This document shows, in pieces, positions 8,800 through 17,387 of a DNA stretch of 31,711 nt (its first letter is position 1; each line of letters opens with the position of its first letter). Below the pieces are notes generated by a model. That model was not told the origin of the DNA, did not search any database, and was given only the letters and a program-made list of their open reading frames with translations. Location of the stretch: assembly GCA_052315415.1 (NCBI GenBank), contig JBLSDH010000017.1, positions 1-31,711 of the forward strand, in the 5' to 3' direction. The DNA is from Cuniculiplasma sp052315415 (GTDB lineage: Archaea; Thermoplasmatota; Thermoplasmata; Thermoplasmatales; Thermoplasmataceae). Both the position numbers and the translations under genes were made by a program.

Positions 8800-9475
8800 A
8801 TCATGGAAACTATGGGAAATCCATTATTAATACATTTATAAAAAAATATTTTTCTTTAACACTTTAAAAAAAAATAGAATATTATAAACTTTAACAATCA
8901 CCATTATGAAAGTTATATATAATGTTGTTTATTTTTCTGCACAATCATACAATCAATTAATAATTTTAAATTTAAAAAATTATCAAGGAAGGTATGTTAT
9001 TATTCATATTTCGAGATAAATGAATAATATTTTTATTGAATTCTAATTTACTGAGGATTAAATATATTAAATTGTTCCTGCTTTAAACTATATTAACTTT
9101 TTTAATTCGTTTTATTAGATCTGAGGAGTGTTTTAATGTTATTCTGATTTCTTGATATTAATTACATAATATGTAGAACACTCAGATTTTTCTCCGTATT
9201 TCAAAATAGAATCCTATATTGTTGATAACATTTATGCTTATTTGATTGAATCCATAAACTGATTTTTTATGATCAGATAATGCATTCAAAATTGTTTTTA
9301 CTTAATTTGGTTGAATGATTTACTTCATCTTATTGTTATACAGAAAAATTTATTGTTTCATATATTATAAACTGTATATTATATATTATAATAATATTAT
9401 GTTTTTTCATTAATTTACTGAATAATAAGCTATAATAATAAAAATAAATATTAATTGAAAACAGATACTGATCCT
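8800..9475. other. Long AT-rich gap upstream of the gyrase cluster
   Basis: Nearly 700 nt with very low G+C and no convincing gene. It holds many short A/T runs and several TATA-like elements. The last one, at about 9439-9455, sits 22-35 nt before the ATG at 9476 and is the best promoter candidate for the gyrase cluster. An imperfect inverted repeat (arms 9119-9132 and 9177-9187) followed by a T-run lies in the middle. The 12-nt string ATATTATAAACT occurs twice (near 8879 and 9363). A 37-codon frame at 8906-9019 has no support. The gap might be a regulatory region, a replication-related AT-rich region or decayed DNA. Confidence 0.5.
9119..9187. repeat. Imperfect inverted repeat, possible hairpin
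   Basis: ATCTGAG, a 3-nt bulge and TGTT (9119-9132) pair with AACACTCAGAT (9177-9187): 11 base pairs around a 44-nt interior. TTTTT follows the right arm almost at once, so on the plus strand it could form a transcription terminator or a small structured RNA. In such AT-rich DNA the G/C-containing arms stand out, but the repeat could be chance. Confidence 0.35.
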
Positions 9476-9724
9476 ATGATTGAAGAAGATTATAGATTCA
9501 TTTCCTGTGGAGGTGATCCCTTTACATATCTGAAAAGTGTATTCAGATCTGCAAAGGTAGAGCTTGACGAGGGACAGGAGATGAGAATACTCCTGATGAA
9601 AGATAAATTCCCATATGAAAGAAATATATTCGATGCAATGGCAAAACAGAACTGCATTAAAATTGAAAAGTTTCAATATTCAGGTGATGAATTGCACATT
9701 GAAATGCTGAGGGAAAAATGTTAG
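9476..9724 (+). CDS. Small TusA/SirA-like protein upstream of gyrB
   Basis: This 82-residue soluble protein starts at ATG 9476; a TTG seven codons upstream is less likely. The pattern of strands and helices, one Cys near the first strand (FISCGGDPFTYLKSVF), then VELDEGQEMRILL and a final IEKFQYSGDELHIEML, resembles the two-layer TusA/SirA sulfur-carrier fold. The usual Cys-Pro-X-Pro motif is replaced by Cys-Gly-Gly-Asp-Pro, so the catalytic Cys may be kept but the motif is altered. A second Cys is at AKQNCIKIE and a third is the last residue. The gene is 15 nt before gyrB, which has a purine-rich AGAGGG ahead of its start, so the two are probably cotranscribed. The family call is tentative. 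Confidence 0.5.
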   Translation: MIEEDYRFISCGGDPFTYLKSVFRSAKVELDEGQEMRILLMKDKFPYERNIFDAMAKQNCIKIEKFQYSGDELHIEMLREKC

Positions 9725-9739
9725 AAAGAGGGATATAAG

Positions 9740-11674
9740 ATGGATGACTACGATGCGTCTAAGATACAGGTAATGGAAGGTTTGAAGGCTGTAAGAAAAG
9801 TTCCTGGAATGTATATAGGAAATACAGGGGAACAGGGTCTTCATCACATGATATTTGAAGTTGTTGACAACAGTATAGATGAAGCAAACGGGGGATTTGC
9901 TAAGAATATCAGTGTTGTTATTGAAAAGGACGGAAGTGCAACTGTTGAAGATGATGGGCGCGGAATTCCTGTTGACCTTCACCCCTTATACGGAAAACCT
10001 GGACTGGAAATTGTCCTAACTGAGCTTCACAGTGGAGCTAAATTCGATAAGAAGGTATACAAGGTAACGGGTGGACTTCACGGCGTTGGTTTGCATGTTG
10101 TTAATGCACTTTCAAAAAGGCTAATAGCTTTGGTGAAAAAAGATGAAACTATTTATTACATGATTATGGAGCAAGGGATTCCCAAATCCCAGATGAAAAG
10201 TATTCCAATAGAGGAAATGGATAATGTTGAAGAAATTAAAGGTCTGAAATTCAATTTTACCTCCCAATCAGGAACACTTATAAATTTTACACCTGATCCG
10301 GAGATCTTTTCTGTCACTGATTTCAAAAGAGATGTGGTTGAAAAAAGATTACGCTATCTTTCATATTTGAATCCAGACATTACAATAAATCTTATGGATA
10401 GAAGGAACAATTATTCATCACAGTATCATCACACAGGAGGGCTTAACGAATATATAGAATACATCTGTGAGGGGAGTAATACAGTACTAAAGGAGCCAAT
10501 TTTTCATAAAGAATCGAGGGATGACATATACTGTGAATTTTCAATTCAGTATACAGATAACATTGGTGAATCATTTCTAAGTTTTGTTAATAACATACAG
10601 ACACCAGAGGGTGGAACTCACCTTGCAGGTTTCAAAGCTGGAATTTCAAAAGCAATTCTTGATTTCGCAAGAAAGAATCAGAAGTTTAAGGAAGCAGGAA
10701 AACTCATAGGGGAGGACGCCAGGGATGGTATAGTTGGCATCATACATGTAAAGATGTTCGACCCACAATTTCAGGGTCAGACAAAGGAAAGCCTTGGAAA
10801 CAGTGAAGTTAAGGGTATAATCCAGTCAATAACGGAAAGTTATCTTAAAATGTACCTTGAAAGTTATCCAAACATAGGAGAAATGCTTGTAAAAAAGGCT
10901 CTTGAGGCAGCGGAGATCAGGGAGGCTTCAAGAAAGACACGGGATCTAATCAAAAAAGGAAACAAACTGGAAAGTGGTTCAATTCCAGGTAAACTAGCAG
11001 ACTGTGCCTCCAACGATATAGAAAAAACTGAACTTTACATAGTTGAGGGCGACTCTGCTGGAGGTTCTGCCAAACAGGCCAGAAACAGGGAATATCAGGC
11101 AGTTATGCCTCTCAGGGGAAAGATACTCAATGTGGAGAAGGCAAAGGACTCAAAAATTCTCTCAAATCAGATAATTCGTGACCTAATAGCGGTTCTTGGG
11201 ACCGGAATTGGGGAATCAATGAATCTGAAAAAACTTCGGTACGGAAAAATAATAATTATGACTGATGCTGATGTGGATGGTGCACACATAAGAGTGCTTC
11301 TCCTGACTTTCTTTTACAGAAGCATGAGACAGTTAATCGAAAGCGGTCATATTTATTTTGCAGAACCACCACTTTACAGAGTTCAAAAGGGTGAAAAGAT
11401 TCATTATGTATATTCAGAAAATGAACTATCTACAGTAATTGAAAATTTAGGTAAAAACGCAATTGTTCAGAGATTTAAAGGTCTTGGAGAGATGAATCCT
11501 GAGCAGCTCTGGGACACAACAATGAATCCTGACAGCAGAAGACTCACAAAGGTAAGGATAGAGGATGGTGCTGAGGCAGATCATTTATTCTCCATACTGA
11601 TGGGTGAAAAGGTTGAACCAAGGAAGCATTTCATAGAGGAAAATGCTCAGTATGTTGATTTCATAGATCTTTAG
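9740..11674 (+). CDS. gyrB: DNA gyrase subunit B
   Basis: ATPase subunit of type IIA topoisomerase; with GyrA it introduces negative supercoils. The 644-residue length is that of the short bacterial form, without the large insert of Escherichia coli GyrB. The GHKL ATPase domain shows EVVDNSIDEA with the Glu that activates water, DDGRGIPVD and the glycine loop VTGGLHGVGLHVVNALS. The transducer domain shows QTPEGGTHLAGFK. The TOPRIM domain has YIVEGDSAGGSAKQ, PLRGKILNVEKA and IIMTDADVDGAHIRVLLLTF, and the tail domain ends in VEPRKHFIEENA. An AGAGGG motif lies about 8 nt before the ATG. Its TAG is followed within 10 nt by gyrA. Bacterial-type gyrase in Thermoplasmatales is established as an ancient acquisition from bacteria. 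Confidence 0.96.
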   Translation: MDDYDASKIQVMEGLKAVRKVPGMYIGNTGEQGLHHMIFEVVDNSIDEANGGFAKNISVVIEKDGSATVEDDGRGIPVDLHPLYGKPGLEIVLTELHSGAKFDKKVYKVTGGLHGVGLHVVNALSKRLIALVKKDETIYYMIMEQGIPKSQMKSIPIEEMDNVEEIKGLKFNFTSQSGTLINFTPDPEIFSVTDFKRDVVEKRLRYLSYLNPDITINLMDRRNNYSSQYHHTGGLNEYIEYICEGSNTVLKEPIFHKESRDDIYCEFSIQYTDNIGESFLSFVNNIQTPEGGTHLAGFKAGISKAILDFARKNQKFKEAGKLIGEDARDGIVGIIHVKMFDPQFQGQTKESLGNSEVKGIIQSITESYLKMYLESYPNIGEMLVKKALEAAEIREASRKTRDLIKKGNKLESGSIPGKLADCASNDIEKTELYIVEGDSAGGSAKQARNREYQAVMPLRGKILNVEKAKDSKILSNQIIRDLIAVLGTGIGESMNLKKLRYGKIIIMTDADVDGAHIRVLLLTFFYRSMRQLIESGHIYFAEPPLYRVQKGEKIHYVYSENELSTVIENLGKNAIVQRFKGLGEMNPEQLWDTTMNPDSRRLTKVRIEDGAEADHLFSILMGEKVEPRKHFIEENAQYVDFIDL

Positions 11675-11683
11675 GTGAAAAAT

Positions 11684-14077
11684 ATGGAAGAGAAAGCAAT
11701 AGAAAATGAAATTAAAAAATCATATCTAGAATATGCAATGAGCGTTATAGTGAACAGGGCAATCCCTGATGTAAGGGATGGATTGAAGCCTGTTCAGAGA
11801 AGGATACTTTACTCAATGTACGAGAATGGTTTCACCTCTGACAAGCCCTATAGAAAATCCGCGAGGATAGTAGGTGAGGCCATGGGTAAGTATCATCCCC
11901 ATGGGGATGCTGCCATTTATGATTCAATGGCCAGGATGTCACAGGATTTCTCAATGAGATACACTCTTATAGATGGGCAGGGCAACTTTGGCTCCATTGA
12001 CGGTGATTCCCCAGCTGCAATGAGATACACAGAGGCGAGGTTAAACAGTCTTTCAGAACTTATGCTTAAGGATATAGAAAAGGAGACAGTACCTTTCAGG
12101 GACAATTTCGACGGATCACTTAAAGAACCTGAATATTTACCATCGGTGATCCCAAATCTTCTCATAAATGGAACAACAGGTATTGCAGTAGGGATGGCAA
12201 CCAACATGGTTCCTCATAATCTCAGAGAAATTTGCAGGGCAACAATCGAGACAGTTAAAAATCCTGAAATAACAAATGAGGAACTATTAAAAATTGTTAA
12301 AGGTCCAGATTTCCCCCTAGGTGGTATAATTTACTTAAATGATTCTCTTATTGAGGCATACAAAACTGGAAGAGGGAAGGTCATATGCAGGGGTGAAATA
12401 TACAGGGAAGAGAAAAAGCGAATCATAATTACAAGCCTGCCTTATGGAGTTAACAAATCAATTTTTTTGGAAAATCTTGCAAGAAAGGTTGATGAAGGTA
12501 CCATTGATGGAATAACCGACATCAGGGATGAGAGCAATAAAGAAGGAATGAGAATAGTCATTAAAATAAGGGAAGAAGACAAGAAGGACTATGTTATAAA
12601 TTCCTTATATAACAGGACTGAACTTGAGCAGAGTATAGGTATAATAAATCTGGTTCTGAAGGAAAACAGACCCGTACTCATGAGCCTGAGGCAACTCATA
12701 AAAGAGCACATCTCTCACAGGCTAGATGTGATTACGAAGGCAGCCACCTACGATCTCTCAAAGGCGAGAGAGCGGGAACATCTGTTAAATGGTATGGTGA
12801 AGGCTCTTGAAAACATCGAAACGGTAATCCAAATAATTAGAAAAAGCAGGGACGGAAGGGAAGCATCTTCAAATTTGCAGTCTGCTCTTTTACTTTCAGA
12901 GAATCAGGCAAAGGCAGTTCTGGAAATGAGATTACAGAGACTCACATCAATGGAGATTGAAAGTGTGAAAAAGGATCTTGAGGAAATAAGGGCAAAGATT
13001 CAAGATCTTGAAAATATTCTTCAGAGTGAGGAGAGAAGGAAAAAAATACTAATAGAGGAGATGGAAAATCTTTCCGAAAGATTTGGCGATGAAAGGAGAA
13101 CTAAAATAGTGGTAGGAGAAATTGAAACCATAAGGGAAGAGGACGTAATACCAGAGGAAGAGAGTATTGTTATTCTGACTGAAAAGGGTTTCATAAAAAG
13201 GGTGACAGTTGATGAATACAATACACAGAGAAGAGGAGGTAAGGGAATTCTCACATCATTCCACGATGATGACAGAGCCAATGCCATTGTTCATTGCAGT
13301 TCTCATGACAATCTGCTCTTTTTTACAAACAAGGGGAGGATGTTCAGAATCAGGGCATTCAGAATTGAAAGCAAGAGCAGGAAAGGTACTGGTACATCAG
13401 GATCTGCATTTTTAAAGCTTGATCAGAATGAGTACATAATAAACATGGTGAAGGAGGAAAGGGAAGAAGATATGAGCATGGTCCTTGCAACCTCCATGGG
13501 ATACATAAAGAGAATTGCCAACAGTGAAATACTAAATGCAAGAAGCTCTGGTGTTATAGTTATAAAACTTGAGGAGGGCGACTCTCTATCTTCAATATAT
13601 TATGTGAGGGAGAATCAGCACATAGTTGTGGTATCAACATCAGGAAAAGCTGCAAGTTTCATTTCTTCAGAAATCAGACTTATGGGCAGAAATGCAAGGG
13701 GTGTCAGATCAATGAAAGTTTCAGCAGATGAAAATGTTCTCACTTCTTTCTCAATAGAACCAGGTCAGAGTGTTCTCACTGTTAGTTCAAATGGATATGG
13801 GAAGAGGACGGAAGAGGAGCAATTCAAACTCCATCACAGGGGAACAACAGGTGTTAGAATAATGAGTATAAATGAGAAAACAGGAAAAATAGTGGCAGCA
13901 TTTAGTGTTGACGATAAGGACAATATTCTCATTATCACAGAAATGAACAAGACAATAAGACTGAGCGTTGAGACCATAAGGGAGATGAGCAGGAACACAC
14001 AGGGTGTGAAGCTCATTGATCTCAGCGAAGGTGACCGGGTCGTTTCTGTGGGAAAGATAGACGGTGATGAAGAGTGA
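11684..14077 (+). CDS. gyrA: DNA gyrase subunit A
   Basis: DNA breakage-reunion subunit of gyrase, 797 residues. The winged-helix/tower part has EYAMSVIVNRAIPDVRDGLKPVQRR, YHPHGD and the catalytic Tyr115 in AAMRYTEARL, which forms the 5' phosphotyrosine bond. IPNLLINGTTGIAVGMATN follows, then a coiled-coil region near 400-460. The C-terminal beta-pinwheel begins with the GyrA box QRRGGKG (515-521), which wraps DNA and separates gyrase from topoisomerase IV. I choose ATG 11684: GGTGA at 11674-11678 makes a good ribosome site for it, while the GTG at 11675 abuts the gyrB stop. The product ends in an acidic tail (DGDEE). The stop overlaps the start of the next gene as GTGA, so gyrB, gyrA and the dehydrogenase form one operon. 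Confidence 0.95.
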   Translation: MEEKAIENEIKKSYLEYAMSVIVNRAIPDVRDGLKPVQRRILYSMYENGFTSDKPYRKSARIVGEAMGKYHPHGDAAIYDSMARMSQDFSMRYTLIDGQGNFGSIDGDSPAAMRYTEARLNSLSELMLKDIEKETVPFRDNFDGSLKEPEYLPSVIPNLLINGTTGIAVGMATNMVPHNLREICRATIETVKNPEITNEELLKIVKGPDFPLGGIIYLNDSLIEAYKTGRGKVICRGEIYREEKKRIIITSLPYGVNKSIFLENLARKVDEGTIDGITDIRDESNKEGMRIVIKIREEDKKDYVINSLYNRTELEQSIGIINLVLKENRPVLMSLRQLIKEHISHRLDVITKAATYDLSKAREREHLLNGMVKALENIETVIQIIRKSRDGREASSNLQSALLLSENQAKAVLEMRLQRLTSMEIESVKKDLEEIRAKIQDLENILQSEERRKKILIEEMENLSERFGDERRTKIVVGEIETIREEDVIPEEESIVILTEKGFIKRVTVDEYNTQRRGGKGILTSFHDDDRANAIVHCSSHDNLLFFTNKGRMFRIRAFRIESKSRKGTGTSGSAFLKLDQNEYIINMVKEEREEDMSMVLATSMGYIKRIANSEILNARSSGVIVIKLEEGDSLSSIYYVRENQHIVVVSTSGKAASFISSEIRLMGRNARGVRSMKVSADENVLTSFSIEPGQSVLTVSSNGYGKRTEEEQFKLHHRGTTGVRIMSINEKTGKIVAAFSVDDKDNILIITEMNKTIRLSVETIREMSRNTQGVKLIDLSEGDRVVSVGKIDGDEE

Positions 14078-14985
14078 CATCAATATTCCTGAACGGAACC
14101 GGAAATGTGGGAAAAAATCTTATTAAAATGTTGCCGGAACATAATATAAAGGTTGCAGGAATAAAAAACTCCAGAGGATGCCTTATTAAGGAGGATTTTT
14201 TAACCATCAATGAAATTGAAAATTTTTTAAAGCACTCTGAAAATTATCAATCTGAAAAAATATTTTCAACAGAATATGATATCTTTGTTGATCTGAGCAC
14301 TGCCTCTATTGATGGAAGAAGGGAGCTCAAAAACTATACAGAGGCCTTTTCCAATGGAAAGAAAGTTGTAACTGCAAACAAGTCAGGACTTGCAAATCAC
14401 TGGAGCAAAATAATGGAAAATGGAAAGGGCAGAATACTTTATGAGGCAACAGTTGCTGGCGGTCTACCTGTTTTCAATTTCAAAAAGAGCTGCCTTCGTT
14501 ATGGAAATATTAAAAGAATTGAGGGCATAGTAAATTTGACCTCGAATTTTATTGTTAAAAATATGATGAGAGGGAAAACCAAGGAAGAATCCATTGAACT
14601 TGCAAAAAAGGAGGGTGTTGCAGAGACAGATCCAAGTGATGACATTTCCGGATTGGATTCTGCTAGAAAGGCTGTTCTCCTAGCAAATCATTTTTTCAAC
14701 ACATCCATTTCAATAAATGAGATTGAATATGGTGGAATTGAAAATGAAAAAATAAGGGAGGGTGATGCCCTGGTAGTATCTGTTGCAAAAGAAAAAGATG
14801 AAATTGAGATATTCTCAGGACTTAAAAATTATGAAAGAAATCATCCTTTCACAACACTTGATCCCATGGGGATGATAATAACATTTTATTTTTCAGACAG
14901 GGCTCCTGTAACAGTGATGGAAAACAGGGACGGACCACTTGAAACAGCAGCTGCAGTTCTTAATGACATCTTGGAAATAATTTGA
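14074..14985 (+). CDS. hom: Homoserine dehydrogenase
   Basis: Reduces aspartate semialdehyde to homoserine with NAD(P)H, in the threonine/methionine branch of aspartate metabolism. The 303-residue form has the N-terminal Rossmann motif GTGNVG, the VTANKSGLANHW segment, YEATVAGGLPVF and the catalytic segment ETDPSDDISGLDSARK with the conserved Asp and Lys. There is no C-terminal ACT domain, so feedback control through that domain is absent. The GTG start overlaps the gyrA stop (GTGA), which implies translational coupling with gyrase. The functional link with gyrase is not obvious and may be only shared transcription. One alternative is a related aspartate/homoserine-type dehydrogenase, but the active-site motif fits homoserine dehydrogenase well. 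Confidence 0.88.
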   Translation: MTSIFLNGTGNVGKNLIKMLPEHNIKVAGIKNSRGCLIKEDFLTINEIENFLKHSENYQSEKIFSTEYDIFVDLSTASIDGRRELKNYTEAFSNGKKVVTANKSGLANHWSKIMENGKGRILYEATVAGGLPVFNFKKSCLRYGNIKRIEGIVNLTSNFIVKNMMRGKTKEESIELAKKEGVAETDPSDDISGLDSARKAVLLANHFFNTSISINEIEYGGIENEKIREGDALVVSVAKEKDEIEIFSGLKNYERNHPFTTLDPMGMIITFYFSDRAPVTVMENRDGPLETAAAVLNDILEII

Positions 14986-15022
14986 TGGAAATCTCTTTTA
15001 GCAAGTATATTATTTACACATT

Positions 15023-17383
15023 ATGAGGGGAAGAATAAGGATAATCTCTGCATCATACAGAAGAAGCGACATAAAAATAGAGATTTTCGGAAGATCAGAT
15101 GCGGGTGAATCCGTCACACTTCTCACTGGTGGTTTTCTCCCTTATTTCGATGTTGTTGAGCCAAGAGAAGAAGAATTGAATGGTATTAGAAAAAATCCAG
15201 AGTATGTGAGGGATGAGGAAAAAAATCTTCTTGTTGAGGGTGTGGAAAAAAAAGTTTACAGAATATTTATAAAGCATCCATATGAGGTGCCAAATCTAAG
15301 AAAATTATTCATCAGTAAGGTGATGGCTGCTGACATACCATTTCACCACAGGTTCATCTATGATCTTGATCTTGGCTCCTGTATTGAATTTGATGGAAAT
15401 GAGGCAGATCCGGAAGAGAGAGAAAAATACGGAACAGACAGAGTCATTGAGTGCAAAATGGAGGATATAAAAACAACAGAAGCATTCAACCCACCGGTTA
15501 AAATTTTAAGTTTTGATATTGAGAACGCATTTCCTGAAACTCAGGATGAAACCTACGGTAAAATACTCATGATTGGCTATTGCATATCCATGGGTGAAAA
15601 GATTGAACAGGGATGTCTTCTCGGCGATGAGAAAAAAATACTGAAAGACTTTAACGAACTGGTTTTTAAAAATGATCCTGACATCCTGATAGGTTATAAC
15701 ATAGACGGATACGATCTTCCGGTAATAGAGTACAGAATGAATCTGTACAGGATGATGTTGCAGATTGGAAGGGATAACTCTCCAGGGAGAAGGATAAACG
15801 GGCAGTTCTGGAGGGCAAAAGGAAGGATTATAAGCGATGTATGGTGGAATGTGAAAAAATATCTCCATCCAAAAAACGAAACTCTAAACTATGTGTCACA
15901 TATGCTTCTCAACGAAGGAAAGGATGATATTGACAGGCTTAAAATTGAGGAGGAATTCAGAAACCGTCCTGAAGAGGTTGCAAAATACTGTATGAAGGAT
16001 GCCTTTCTCACCTACAGAATTATGGAGAAAATGAGGGTTGTGGACAGAAACATGTTTATGGCCACAGTAACAAGATTGCCTCTCGAAGATACCACAAACG
16101 GTGGAACAAGCAATTATGTGGATTCCCTTCTCATAAGACTTGCAGATCGCAGAGGGATTGCAGTTCCTATGACAGCTTCACAGGCACTTAAGGATTCCCC
16201 AATTGAAGGTGGTCATGTGGAATCAATTGGAGCGGGTATTTACAATATGGTTGTTGTTCTGGATTTCAAGAGCATGTATCCATCTATGATCATAAAGTAT
16301 AACATATGCTTCTCAACATTATCTGAGGATGGTGAAATTGTGTCCCCAACAGGTGCGAGATTTATTAGTCCGGACAAGAGAAGGGGGTTGATACCAGAAC
16401 TATTGATGAGCCTTATGGCGGAAAGGGACAGGGTTAAAAAAATAATGAAATCCTCATCTGGGGATCAAAGGGAATATTATGATGGAATACAGAATGCCAT
16501 AAAAATTCTAATGAACACATTTTATGGAGTTCTGGCATCTGCCTTTTACCGTTTCACAAATCCAGAACTTGGAAAGTCTGTTACAGCCTTTGCAAGAAAC
16601 ACCATTGTTGGTTTGATTGAAGATTTAAAAAAGAGAAAAATAAGGGTGATTTATGGGGATACGGATAGTGTTTTCATAGAATCAGGTAAAAGTTCAATCA
16701 AGGAGGCTGTGGATTTCGGCAATTCACTCAGCTCGGAGATTTCAAGGAATCTTCAGGTTACAATAGAATTTGAAAAGATAATGGACCCATTTTTTTCCCA
16801 TGGTGCAAAAAAAAGATATGTCGGGAAGATAGTATATCCTGAATTTGATAAGGGCGAGCTTCTTGTGAGAGGTTATGAAGTGAGGAGGACGGATTCCTTC
16901 GATCTTCAGAGTGAGGCTCTTCAGAAGGTATTTGAATATCTTATGGACAGAAATATTGATGGTGCAAGGGAATACGGGGAGAACATTGTGAAAAAACTTT
17001 TATCCGGGGACTCCGCTATTGACATATCAAAGCTTGTAATATCCAGATCAGTGAAGTCAGACAAAGATTACGCAAATGCAGAATCACTTGCAAATGTTAG
17101 GGCTGCAAGAAAACTTAAGGAATATGGGGAAAGATTTATCCCGGGTATGAAAGTATCCTGGATAGTTACAAACAGCAGTGTGGTACCTCAGGAGGTTGAG
17201 CCTTTCATAGATGTTGAACGTTTTAAGGGGATGCCTGATTGGAGATACTATGCGGAAAGGGTTCAGGAAACACTGAACAGAGTTTTTGAGAGTCTTGGAG
17301 ACCCAATTGATATTGTACCAAAAAAGGGGAGTCAGAAAAAACAGAATGTGAAGGGGAACATGTCACTGGACGCATTTCTGTGA
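15023..17383 (+). CDS. polB: Family-B DNA polymerase
   Basis: Replicative or repair DNA polymerase, 786 residues. The 3'-5' exonuclease is intact: Exo I with Asp165 and Glu167 (SFDIENAF), Exo II in LIGYNIDGYDLP and Exo III in YCMKDAFLTY. The polymerase has motif A DFKSMYPSMI (Asp414), motif B KILMNTFYG (Lys494, Asn498, Tyr501) and motif C YGDTDS (Asp546 and Asp548), with KKRYVGK in the thumb-proximal region. The last residues, NMSLDAFL, resemble a PCNA-interacting box with Asn in place of the usual Gln. It starts 37 nt after the dehydrogenase; an AT-rich stretch at 15003-15016 is too close to the ATG for a standard leaderless promoter, so transcription with the upstream operon is likely. The reductase gene follows after 4 nt. 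Confidence 0.95.
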   Translation: MRGRIRIISASYRRSDIKIEIFGRSDAGESVTLLTGGFLPYFDVVEPREEELNGIRKNPEYVRDEEKNLLVEGVEKKVYRIFIKHPYEVPNLRKLFISKVMAADIPFHHRFIYDLDLGSCIEFDGNEADPEEREKYGTDRVIECKMEDIKTTEAFNPPVKILSFDIENAFPETQDETYGKILMIGYCISMGEKIEQGCLLGDEKKILKDFNELVFKNDPDILIGYNIDGYDLPVIEYRMNLYRMMLQIGRDNSPGRRINGQFWRAKGRIISDVWWNVKKYLHPKNETLNYVSHMLLNEGKDDIDRLKIEEEFRNRPEEVAKYCMKDAFLTYRIMEKMRVVDRNMFMATVTRLPLEDTTNGGTSNYVDSLLIRLADRRGIAVPMTASQALKDSPIEGGHVESIGAGIYNMVVVLDFKSMYPSMIIKYNICFSTLSEDGEIVSPTGARFISPDKRRGLIPELLMSLMAERDRVKKIMKSSSGDQREYYDGIQNAIKILMNTFYGVLASAFYRFTNPELGKSVTAFARNTIVGLIEDLKKRKIRVIYGDTDSVFIESGKSSIKEAVDFGNSLSSEISRNLQVTIEFEKIMDPFFSHGAKKRYVGKIVYPEFDKGELLVRGYEVRRTDSFDLQSEALQKVFEYLMDRNIDGAREYGENIVKKLLSGDSAIDISKLVISRSVKSDKDYANAESLANVRAARKLKEYGERFIPGMKVSWIVTNSSVVPQEVEPFIDVERFKGMPDWRYYAERVQETLNRVFESLGDPIDIVPKKGSQKKQNVKGNMSLDAFL

Positions 17384-17387
17384 TCAT

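Noticed and set aside
8906..9019. 37-codon frame in the AT-rich gap
   Set aside because: Short, low-complexity product, no recognisable pattern and no ribosome site; likely chance in AT-rich DNA.
9680..9982. 100-residue minus-strand frame opposite the gyrB start
   Set aside because: Antisense to the conserved GHKL ATPase domain and without any family pattern.
11675..11683. GTG as the gyrA start
   Set aside because: It abuts the gyrB stop, and its bases form the GGTGA ribosome site for the ATG at 11684.
11917..14083. Several minus-strand frames opposite gyrA
   Set aside because: They mirror a conserved gene, have no recognisable motifs and no promoters.
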